The notes beneath the pieces were generated by a model. That model did no database searches. It saw nothing but the letters and a program-made list of their open reading frames with translations, and was not told the DNA's origin. From NCBI GenBank assembly GCA_963930775.1, contig OZ005699.1:3555501-3619500 (forward strand): 64,000 nt of DNA. The letters are read 5' to 3'. A program made the position numbers and the translations under genes. Shown here piece by piece: positions 37,101 through 47,600 of the stretch; the stretch's first letter is position 1; each line of letters starts with the position of its first letter. Source of the stretch: Cliona cf. orientalis. Lineage: Eukaryota; Porifera; Demospongiae; Clionaida; Clionaidae.

Positions 37101-38150
37101 GCAACTTCACTCGACATGATCGTGTTTAAGTTCGTAACAGTTATGTATGCTCTACTACTAATCGTAGTTACCATATGGCTAATGAACAAATGTAATATCT
37201 ATCAACGTCTCTCTTGCTTGAGGGTGAGTACAGTTAAGCATTCAATCATTCATGGACTGTCTGCTTTCCTGGTGATGGTCTATGCTCAATGTGCAAGGGT
37301 CTCATTCAAGCTTCTTGACTTCACCAAAATACATGGCAAAGGTTTCACACATGTGTACACAGCTGCAACCTACCAAGGAAATTTGGAGTACTTTGGACGT
37401 CAGCATTTCCCGTACACAATTCCAGCGATAATATCTCTTTTAGTCGTAGTGGTGAGCCCAGTCCTTATCTTGACACTTTATCCATCATGTTTTAAAACTA
37501 TTTCCTTCTTTAAACTAGATGAATATCGATGCATATCCTGGCTATTACAACGAGTTCCTCATGCTCTCCTTAAACCTTTTGCTGACTCGTTTCAAAGTTG
37601 TTTCAAAGATAACATGCGATTCTTTGCTGGGCTATACTTTGCATATCGTGTCATAATCCTCATTGGAATGTTTGCCCCTACTCGTTTCACACAATCATAC
37701 TTACTCCTGGAGCTCATGTTAGTCATCATAATAGTTATCCATGCCCTTGCTCAACCCTATAATAACAGGAAACACAATACTTTGGATACTTTGCTCTTCT
37801 TTAATTTGGCAGTCATTAATGGAATTACTTTATACAACTACCATTACACGAAGCACTATGAGCAACGTAAGTATGGAATTCATGTACTTATTCACATTCA
37901 GCTTGCTTTGGCATATATGCCACTGGTCTGCTTCATCATTTACACCATACTTAGCTTGATTAGGAAAGCTAAGAATCGCTACAAATCAAAGCTGGTGGCA
38001 TGGAACATTCAGCTCAAGGAGCTGATGAACTCTGATTCTGAGGATGAGCTTCCCTCCAGGCTAGATGAGGACTTTGAAGAGATGGAGGAGTCTACTGATG
38101 AAACTAACTATCAGTTGTTCAAAGAACAGCGAAACACAAACTCATACTGA
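34176..38150 (+). CDS. beta-helix ectodomain, multi-pass membrane protein (subfamily 1)
   Basis: This is a single open frame of 1324 residues. A hydrophobic signal (about 8-28) leads into a glycosylation-rich ectodomain with beta-helix units such as RGGGFQV, GGGLKASF, FGGGLAFY, FNGGAIAL and CGGAIYSF (about 190-560). The neck carries CPPGY (about 753) and TGVLCGQC (about 855). About nine or ten membrane segments run from about 883 to 1258. The 65-residue tail is very acidic (SDSEDE...DEDFEEMEE) and ends with possible tyrosine sites. It is clearly the paralogue of the 14471 gene: GFIFFAQ, FDFFS...LSFCLW, QCARVSF, FAGLYF.YR and H.LAQPY are shared. Function unknown; a receptor or channel role is inference. 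Confidence 0.85.
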   Translation: MHKCLIATFIPLQVAIIIVFCNTHATVGSGLICIEENASSGEYHNLCKTPNATLCNISSISLSILPELLQANSRVHFCTPHIQLDTSIHFQQLFNVTFTGSEKRTIIYCFKSVNTGVRFTESENIHLENLVFEKCGNLQESTSINITSGATIQFFTSLYIFNVTDFSMYNVAIRNSNGVGLTMFDVGGLVAISHCVFENNKIHAINDSDDIPGGGGVYVEFTYCPPGRHDKEYDGSYNSIANSIYNISHSNFTNNNASQATQLKTDFQINDGDRFQGFGRGGGFQVTFRGKSFGNNITVNNCRFSKNEAFWGGGLKASFQDESQNNTLTVLKSTFEYNRCFANGGGGANVGYTFYHSPFPCHNKIIFSDCVFLENEAKFGGGLAFYSSDSTSSELNNTAEFNNCTWIANKARYGSAVSLSIQAWTTVLSGNLPIPVFINAKVINNTIIDRLYDYEDGLFEIYSNGTGAFFATRYTILFNESLVFENNNGTAMYLTSTVMKIAPNTSVTFVGNSGFNGGAIALTAFSVIVLGNSTSLMFKNNYAVRCGGAIYSFSIDKHDYFSSRSCFMQNENPIIGSPSNVSVSFLDNSVGEYRIDSNSKTSYCCGHSIFAVSLKPCLYFCKQRKQSSIIPIEDVLNCIGNVTFENMRKYELSTSGAKFKYDRSKTDFSMIPGKEAYLPIHMEDDLNQTVQSKYHLTIFNIDNSQIKADEAHTILSGNRTELYGRPGDSATVLLSKTGLRGIAIRFRIRMEHCPPGYVMITDRQFKLNLDRCRCSAGTNQSYLGVFYCNDESFTATIRHGYWIGYVGKATEENLLGGYCPDRYCFRKHERYRIHFLPNRASREDLDRLVCENQRTGVLCGQCRNGHSVLYHSSFLICYKSSMCNVGWILYLVSEILPLTLMFIFVLIFNVNFLSGELNGFIFFAQVFDLFSITANGFIWFPTTAFRALIMIQAIYRFLNFDFFSANNLSFCLWQGATSLDMIVFKFVTVMYALLLIVVTIWLMNKCNIYQRLSCLRVSTVKHSIIHGLSAFLVMVYAQCARVSFKLLDFTKIHGKGFTHVYTAATYQGNLEYFGRQHFPYTIPAIISLLVVVVSPVLILTLYPSCFKTISFFKLDEYRCISWLLQRVPHALLKPFADSFQSCFKDNMRFFAGLYFAYRVIILIGMFAPTRFTQSYLLLELMLVIIIVIHALAQPYNNRKHNTLDTLLFFNLAVINGITLYNYHYTKHYEQRKYGIHVLIHIQLALAYMPLVCFIIYTILSLIRKAKNRYKSKLVAWNIQLKELMNSDSEDELPSRLDEDFEEMEESTDETNYQLFKEQRNTNSY

Positions 38151-38821
38151 GAAATATATGCTTCTTCATCTTTCAGAAAGATCACAGCAAACAAGTCTAA
38201 ACTATACTTGCCATAAATAGCTAGCTATATATCACAGTGACTGTAAAAACTATAACGATTAACAGTTGTCTCAGTTTTATGAGTCCTTTCTAGATCATTA
38301 ATCATTTGCATTAGGATATCTCATTGTCTGAATTTTCTAGATTCCTCATTGTAAATATGTTTTCTGGAACATTAGTTAATGCAGAGGAGTCAGATGCATG
38401 TAGACTAGCTTACCCTCCTCTGCATGTATTCACTCTGTTTACTGAAAAAATATACCGCAACCAGTGAGTTTCCAATGAATTTTGTTATGTAGAAGTGAAA
38501 TTGAGATAACCAATTATTGGTTAAAATGATTATATATCTTAGTCAAAGAGTGTGCTAGATCTATTATGCATGATAGAAATTTATTCCAACTTCAGAATGT
38601 TTTCCTAATGTATGACCTCTGATGTAGCTATGTGCTAGCTATAGCTATATGCACGCATCAAGGGCATAAAGTCTACATATACAGGCTGTGAATAATTGAT
38701 TTTTCCAACACTCATGCCATGAATAATTACGTTGATCAGGTTACACCCCTAACTAGGACCTAGCTTGAATGCTGACTCATCATAAACAAATATTGGAAGC
38801 CAAGAGAGATCTTCAACTGCC
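38151..38821. other. spacer before the receptor kinase genes
   Basis: AT-rich, with no gene and no clear repeat. It must contain the promoter of the first kinase gene, but no specific motif was identified. Confidence 0.5.
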
Positions 38822-41800
38822 ATGCAGCTGCTCTTTATACTCAGTCTGTTAGCTCTATTTCTGTCTCATTTATATGGTGATGCAGATTCAAAGAGTATTG
38901 GTAAGCTATATAGCTAATATGCATTCTAAATATTCAGGATAGCTTGCCATGGTGTAGCTAGCTACCTAGCTAGCTAGTTAATTGCATGAAAGGAATAATT
39001 TATTAACCAGCTAAGAAAGGTGATCAGTATTGATTGAACACAAAAGTTTTGATATTTGGCTGGCTATGATATCTAGCTATAGCAGATTCATTTATAATTA
39101 ATCAGTCCTTTTGTGTGTGGGGGTGGAAGAGTGGAAGTGGTAATGCAAACTGAGTGGCTACTGACTGATAAGTGATATTTTACTTTTGGTACGGAGGTGG
39201 CCAGCTACATTAATGGCTAATTGTGGGGTACGTAAACTATATCTCTGTTGCCAGAGCTGAATAACAAAAGCAATAGAAAGAGGATCAATAACTAGCAAGC
39301 CCTAGCTCTCAACCTGCTCAGCTTAGTAAACTCGAGGTATCCTATCTTTCTGGCTGGGGTTCATGCTAAATTACGGCTATAATTATGCTTCTTAAACATA
39401 GACCTTTCAAAGATTCGGTATCACTTCACTCCATGTGGTTCAACTGGATTTGATGGTCCTTCCTTTGACCAGTGTAAACTCCACTACCGACAGACCATGT
39501 CACCAATAGCAACAGATGGAGTACTGTTTCAGTTTGACGAAGACAATTTCAGAGGAGGCCAAGGCTTTCGAATACCACGAGAAGATGTGTACAATGTGAC
39601 TATTGCTGGAGCAGCCGGGGGAAGGGGCCTGTGCAACATCCACTTTGGACGTGGATATAAATTTCAGTTCCAAATTGGATTAACACCAGACTATGAGCTA
39701 TTAGTGATGGTGGGACAGAAGGGAAGGAGTCCTTGTGATGACCCATCCGAACATCCCCTATGTGGTAATCCTCCAACAGATCAAGAAACTGCTGCTCTCT
39801 GTAACCAGACTTGGTATTATGTTGACAATTCCACCATAAATGATGTAAGGATAGTGTACAGATTTACTGGAGGGGGAGGGGGAGGAGGGGCATCACTGTT
39901 GAGAGGAAGGATTGCCAAGAATGGTTCTATTTATAGCGATCCAATTGCAGTAGCCGGAGGAGGTGGTGGAACTTCAGCAATTCTGGATTATGCCGCTGCA
40001 GTTAATTTGATCAGAAATCGTACAAACGAGCCTGACATCTCAGAACTTGATCAAAGTTATCAATATCATATTGATGGTCGTCGTTTTTTCTCAACTGACA
40101 TTATTAATGGATTAGATGGTGCACGAGGTTTTAAACCACCATTGGATATATCTATTGTTCCTGGAGCTGGTGGAGGATGGTTGACAATCTTGCCATCATC
40201 AGACACTGATGGAAAATCAATCAGTCAACCTCAGAACTTTGCAGAAGGAGGGCTGGACTGTGGACAATTTCTTTCTAATCTTCAGTTTTTTGGTGAAGTT
40301 GATGGTGGATTTGGTGGAGGTGGTGGTGAGTGTGGGGGTGGAGGGGGAGGGGGTGGCTACACTGGAGGAGCCGTACTGGATATTCAAAACTACATTCCAG
40401 GAGGTGGAGGGCATTCAAATGCATTTACCTCTCCAAATGTTCCTATTTCTAACTTTCATGGATTTTCTTTCAATGGTGACAATGATGGCTATGTTGATAT
40501 CATACCAGCCAATTGCAACTGTACCGGATATTGCTCTGTGAATAAAACAGAAGATACGTTTGAGTGCTTTTGCCCTAATGCTACTCAGCTAGCACAAGAT
40601 GGCTTTGATTGTTTCAATGGTGAGTAGATCTGACTTCTATGCTTGTTATTATACAATGTCATGTGATTACCTCATATCAACAGAGGTTGACATCGATATC
40701 AGCGAACTAGAAGTCTCAGAGTCTAATGGATTTCTCCTTCAAGGATTGCAATTTTTAAATAGTTCAGTTGAGCTGTTCAGCGTCAACAATACTCTGAGAG
40801 TGGGCCCAGAATCTGTATGTGCTATTGTATTCCTGGGCACTAACGGATATCCTGTTGCTGCAACATCACCTCTGAGGTAGAATTTCATGCACAATTATAA
40901 TTTTGAATAATAATAATATTTAGAAAAAGTGTCCTTTTTTATTCAGGGAAAGTGGAGTGGTATCCAAGCTGGCACATCTGATGGTAGCTGAAAATTACTC
41001 AACAGTTGCACTGTCAGAATACGTTGACCAACTAGTGTCTTCAATAGAAGTTGTCGGAGCCGTGCTAGTCACTAATGGGATTTGCGCTCTGAATGAAATA
41101 TCAATTGTGATGAACATAAGCACCAGGATACCCTCAAGCTCACCAGGAGGTTATTTAATTAACTGTTAGGATACTGTGACTAGTACCTTAACTTTTAAAA
41201 GTTAATGTAATGTGTCACTGTGTATATATAGGACACAACCTTGACATCAGGGACAGTATTGCTGACATAGCAGTGGTTGCCAGACAAGTCTTACAGCTGC
41301 CACCAGAAACAACTACATCACCACCAGTAGATCCAAGCCCAGAGCCTGCAGGGCCATCTGGGCTAGTCATTGGGCTGGTTGTTGCTGCAGTGGTCCTGAT
41401 ACTAATGCTAGTATTGCTTACAGCATTTGTCATTTGGACTAGATTCCGCAAGACTAAAAGGTATAATCCATATCCACATAATATATAGCACTAAATAAGC
41501 AGTCCTTCTAATCCAGCAAGGAGATAACAATAGATCAAAGACCAGCTACTGACATCATAGCAGCAGAATCTCATGATTATGCCAAGTTGAGACTAGACAC
41601 TATGGAGTTGAAGCATAATGTATACAGCAAATTAGAGGTACAGCACCATAATAATATTATCATACACTATGAATTATTGATATGCATGGAATTTGGCACT
41701 TCATAAAATTACAGCATAAAGAAGGGGATCTCTCATCTCGTACTAAAGATATCAATGAAGGATATGAAACTCTTGAATATGAGGTTGATATCATACCATG

Positions 41801-43553
41801 CATATATTATTATTATTATACATTATTATCATCATAACTCACTAGCACATTGGATTGATAGCTGTACATGGTCAATTGAGTATTCCCTTTCTCTTCATAG
41901 CTATACAAGTTTATACTAACAGAATCAAAATTAATATTGGTGTGTAAAAAATTTAATGTTTCAGGTTGTGCCTACTGAAACAAAAACTGAATCTGGGCCA
42001 GTAATTGCTCCTCTGTATGATGTTATTGCCCCCAGTCATGACTTCACTGAGTACAATAAGGAGAGAGCTTTGTCTGGAGTGGCAGTAAGATAACAACACA
42101 ATAAAATTTAATTGTACACAACTTACTAATGATAATTATCACAACAATTGTAGGACTGGCAGTATCCCAGGAGTAAGCTGATCTATACCAGGGAGCTAGG
42201 TGAGGGGCAGTTTGGAAAGGTTCTCTTAATGAAAGCACAGGTAATTAATATTCTCACCGTTAATGTCATGCTCTAGCAGCCCATTAATATTGCACAATAA
42301 TATTGTGCAGGGAATTGCTGGATATGATGGAAGGATCCCTGTTGCTGTGAAAACACTGACCAGTAGAGATCCCTCAGTTATTGCCAAATTCATGGAGGAA
42401 GCAGATTTGATGAGGAAATTTTCACATCCTAACATTGTTAGCTTGTTAGGTAAATAATATTGTATTCGGTTTCTACTAGTCAGTGATGAGGTTTATTCAT
42501 TCCCTTCATAACTGGAAATAATCGATGAAGGTGTCAGTTCAAATTCTGAAGATGATGATGATGTGGACAATGCTCCTCTCATGATATTGGAGTACATGCC
42601 ATATGGGGATCTTCAGGGTTTCTTAGAAAGCCATAAGTATGTACCGATCTACCATACCATAGATTTTCAATGTATCAGTACTGCAATTATCCTGTAGGCC
42701 AGATGAAAATGGACAGACATGCATACAAGAAAAGCAATTTCATACCTTTTCTTGCGATGTAAGAATAACTTAAAACATTAATTTTAAAAATTATTCATGT
42801 TGGTTCTTTTAAGATTGCACTAGCACTTGAGTTTTTAGCTGAAAATTACTATGTTCACAGAGACGTGGCAGCAAGAAATTGCTTAGGTAAGCTATCAAAC
42901 ACATAATCACATATGCATTACAAAAATTTTTATTTTTAGTAAGCACTGACCTACACATCAAGCTGGCAGACTTTGGACTGTCTAGAGAGATATATGAAAA
43001 GGATTACTACAAAATAGCAGGGAAGGCTGTTCTCCCTGTCAGGTGGATGGCTCCAGAGTGCCTCGTTTATGGAATATTCACAACAGCTGCTGATGTCTGG
43101 TAGGATCGGTTACAGCAATGCATGCTATAAATCATTTCTGGATTCTGTAGGTCCTATGGAGTTGTTCTTTGGGAGATAACATCATATGGTGATGCACCAC
43201 TTGATGATATGGAAGCAAAGGACATTGTCGAGGCAGCTCAAGATGGAACTCTACAGCATTCAAGGTCTGTACCTATGGCTATTGAGTATTCAATACAATT
43301 TTGAGATCAATTCAGGCTGTGATTGTATGAAGTAGGCTTATCTTGAAATATCTGATTTACAATTAGGCCTGAAAAATGTCCTGAATACCTGTACACTCTG
43401 ATGTGCAAGTGCCACACCCACGAGGCAAGTGAGAGACCTACTTTTGGAGATATCCTCAACATCCTTGCCAATGAACAAACTCAATATGAAAAGATAACAT
43501 TGGTACCGGTGACACATGATCACGAAGTCCCTTCAGATGCAAATAACAATTAA
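38822..43553 (+). CDS. ALK/LTK-type receptor tyrosine kinase, copy 1 (16 exons)
   Basis: The model gives 1052 residues. Exons: 38822-38900, 39402-40619, 40684-40876, 40947-41149, 41232-41460, 41517-41637, 41715-41783, 41965-42084, 42154-42240, 42311-42449, 42531-42636, 42698-42758, 42814-42886, 42940-43099, 43151-43264, 43367-43553. All phases close. A signal peptide (1-22) precedes an ALK/LTK-like glycine-rich domain (about 30-395). Diagnostic motifs are [28 protein letters not shown], long Gly runs and [18 protein letters not shown]. An EGF-like module (about 395-433, NCNC...CFC...GFDC), an unrecognised stalk (434-600) and one membrane helix (about 613-637) follow. The kinase (745-1030) has [22 protein letters not shown] and an activation-loop IYEKDYYK like insulin-receptor/ALK kinases. 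It should phosphorylate tyrosines after ligand binding at the cell surface. The LDL-A and MAM domains of vertebrate ALK are absent. Confidence 0.88.
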
Positions 43554-44631
43554 ATATTACTAATTAACTAGTGCTATAGAGACTAAAAAAATTAATAGCA
43601 GCTACAATAATTAATGCATAATTCATAATTCTGTGATCATGATACTGTTTCAGATCCAGGTGTTGTTGAATGAGACTATATCCCCTCCCGGCATTAGATA
43701 CACAGCATCTTACACAAGTTGCAATTAGTTCCATGGCTTCAATGTATAATAGAACACTGATTAAAAATAATTGATTCCATGCCTCAAGTATGCAATTTAG
43801 TAAGGCTAGCTTTTACTATAATACTTTTTTTTAATTTCTCTAACCTTGCTATAGTAAAGTGTTGTGTACTACAATGCCCTGAAATGCATGTAAGCAGCTA
43901 GTTGAGACAGAGAGTATGATGTAAATCTGATCCACGTACTCTTCTTTCCCCCATCATCTTCTTGAATCAGCTTCTTGTCCATAACACACTTCTTATCAGA
44001 TAATATAATACCGGTATTATTATTTTTTATTACGTGGCTTCAATATTGACCACATTAAAATTTATGGTATATAATGTTACTCAAAGATCACAGCGCACAT
44101 GGGTGACAGTAACCTCACATTAGCTGTGCATACTTGCAGCTCTTTTTACACATATTACCTTAAGACATAGCAGTCCAGTATAGCATTACTTTGATTACAA
44201 CTCTCACATAGTGAAACTGCAATACTCATAGCTACATGACAGTCTTCAACTAGAGAATTGCCACGTACGTGTTGGGTAACTATAATAGCTACTAGCAGCA
44301 GCTAGCTAGCTCTTATTGATCTGCATGCTATCCCTTAGCTACAACATGAGGACAATGCCTGACTCAATGAGTGTAGCTCATAGTAATGATTAGAGATAGC
44401 AGAAGATCTGGAAGAATGTCATTAATATGACAGTGTACGATTTATAGCTAACAGTAACAATGTAAACATGTATGCTGACTTATACAAGACATGGTAGATT
44501 CCCTACAAATAGCATGCTACATTTATCAGAACAACCATATAAGGTTGGTAATATTATTAGTACATGACATGACTAATAGCTTGTCAATGAGTAGGTCTAG
44601 AATATCTAAAATGATGGCCTCAAGTAGAACA
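43554..44631. other. spacer between the two receptor kinase genes
   Basis: About 1.08 kb of AT-rich sequence without a recognised gene or repeat. In-frame ATGs upstream of 44632 (44491, 44611) could extend the next gene's N-terminus. Confidence 0.5.
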
Positions 44632-47600
44632 ATGTCAAAGCTTTATCTTCTACTGCTCTTGGCTACAATCTTCTCTCAATGGAGCAGTGTAAATACAATA
44701 AGGCTAGGTGAGTAGATGTCATGTACTGCTGCAGTTAGTATAATAACAGCACCATGCAGTATTCTTTTAGCACAATGATCTTGAATTTTACAGATCTATC
44801 GAAGATACGCTATCATTTCACTCCATGTGGATCAGCTGGCCATGATGGGCCAACCTTCGACCAGTGTGAGGAATATTACCATGAGCACATATCACCAATA
44901 GCAACAGATGGGGTGCTGTTTCAGTTTGATGAAGAAGATTTTCGGGGAGCACAGGGTTTTCGAATACCAAGAGAAGATGTGTACAATGTTACTATCGCTG
45001 GAGCAGCCGGGGGAAGGGGCCTGTGCAATATACACTTTGGACAAGGGATAGCAATGGACTTTCAAATCCAATTGTCACCAGAATATGAACTATTGGTGAT
45101 GGTCGGACAAAAGGGACAGAGTCCATGTGATACCCCTTCAGATCATACTTTGTGTCAAAGTCCTCCAAAAACTGAAGAGGAAGCTGATCAGTGCGACCAG
45201 TTTTGGTACAATATGACCACACACATTGATTTTGGTAATGTGTTATACAGCTTCAGTGGAGGAGGAGGGGGAGGAGGGGCATCAATGCTACAAGCACGGA
45301 ACACTGAATCAGGAGAACTTTTTTCTGAACCGATCGTAGTAGCTGGAGGTGGTGGTGGAACTGCTGCTATACTCAATTACAATGATACGATTAATTTGTT
45401 GAAAATGTTCTCTATTTTTGAACTCGATCCATTATCCTTAAAAGAACTTTACGAGAATCACATTAATGCCAGGTATTATTACAATACTGATCTCATCTAT
45501 GGAAGGAATGCTACAAGAGGATACAGACCACCAACTCTATCATCAGACCTGCCTGGAGCTGGTGGGGGATGGTTGGAGTCACGAACCACATCCAGTAGAA
45601 CAGATGGACAATCACTAAGTCAATCTATTGGCTTTGCACAAGGAGGCATTGATTGTGATCGTCGGATCATGTTTAGAGAAAGTACTAGTGAAGTTGATGG
45701 TGGATTTGGTGGAGGTGGTGGTGAGTGTGGGGGTGGAGGGGGAGGGGGTGGCTTCACTGGAGGAGCTGTACTGGACTACAATAATGACATTCCCGGAGGT
45801 GGTGGACACTCTGTCTATGTCCTTTATTCATCACTACTAGTTAACTCCGAGTCGGTAGAATACTCCTTCAACGATGGTGATGGTTACGTGGAGATTGTTC
45901 CTGCCAATTGTAACTGCAGCGGTACATGTGCAGTTAATGAAACGGAAGATACGTTTGAGTGCTTCTGTCCTGACAACACTACTTTAGCACAGGACGGCTT
46001 TGACTGTTATTATGGTAAGCCAGAACACGTGTGCATGCATGCATGCAGCAGACAGTATGCATATTAACAAACCTGATACATATTATTACAAGTATAAAAA
46101 CAATTGAATAAAATTGAAGAATGAAGTAGGGATGGCAGGATCAAAAAGTACACAAACAAGAGATAATCGCATCTACTATACATCCCTATGCTTGCTTTTC
46201 TCGACTATTGTGCACCTATTAATCATGGTTGACGTGTTTGTTGAGTGCGGTATGTGGGAGATATTCGTACGTGCAGGTTGTTCCCTAGTTGTCACGATGG
46301 TTTGGATTTATCAGTTTGATTCAATCGCATTATTACTGGTTATTTTTGCACCCCTCAAACAAATCTGATACATATTATTATAATACTTGTACTTTGTTGG
46401 TGAGTTTAATGCACAGAACTCTAGACATCATGCTATGGGGTAGGTGCTTTATCATATGCACGCATATGGGTATATAAGCCTCATCCCACAGTCTGCTCCC
46501 ATTTTTTCAATGTTACTGGGGACAAGACTACACATGGGCAAAACTTAGCAAACTTATCCATAATCATAATACATCAGAGGCAATCATTGTTGTGAATGAC
46601 ACACTGGAGCAGTCGGAGTATGATGGACATCGACTTCAAGTGTTTCCTTTTCTTAGTAGTCCTGTTGAGCTCTTTAGCATTCAAGCTGAACTGACTGTGG
46701 GACATGGATCTGTATGTGCACTAGCATTCTTCAATGAAGACATGAATCTATTTCTTGTCTCAGCTCCCATCAGGTGAGCTAGTGCAGATGTAATTATGAT
46801 GACTGAACATTCAATTATTGTACTGTAGTGAGAATGGGACAGTGAATTTGCTTTCAAGATTGACACTGGATGAGAGTTACGCATTAAATGAGTACAGAGG
46901 TCAACTGATATCCTCAATGGAAGCAGTAGGAGCCATCTTGGTAACCAATGGAGTTTGCTCTCTACTTAAGACATCAATAGCAGCAAACATCAGTATTCGA
47001 ACAAATCAATCAGAAAGTTACAATTATGGTAAGTATGTTGCTAGTATTTTTATATTATGTGTTCATGATTATCCTATGCTTTTACTACAGATATCAACAA
47101 TATTATGAGTATTCAGGATATGTTAATCAACTTAACAATGGTTGCAAGGCAGATTTTAATGCTGCCATTCATAACTGAAGCTAATGATTATTTGACTACA
47201 GCAAATCCACGGATTAATATGACAGGATTGGTGACAGGATTGATCGCAACCATAGTAGTAGTTTTGTTTTTCTTGATTTTATTGACAGGTGCAACAGGCA
47301 TTCTCTGCAAAATTCACCAAACCAGAAGGTAGATTATGATTGTCCATTTATAATATACTTTTAACATAAACTTTCATCTGAACAGGGAACCAGTGACCAT
47401 GGCCGTCAGTCAGGCACAAGTTGAAGCCATGGACGATAAGGAGGCTGGAGCGTATGCCAAATTCGGCCCAACTGGAGCTACCGACCAGGGCTATCGCTAC
47501 AGCAGCTTAAAAGTATTCTACCGATACACACAATATATCTATTGAATATGTTTATTGAAATAATATGTCATTGTAGAGACTAGAGAGTACAAGTGAAACA

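Noticed and set aside
14471-38150. Calling the four membrane proteins GPCRs or bacterial Pmp autotransporters
   Set aside because: They have more than seven hydrophobic segments and none of the class signatures of GPCRs. They also lack a C-terminal autotransporter barrel, and the surroundings are clearly eukaryotic.
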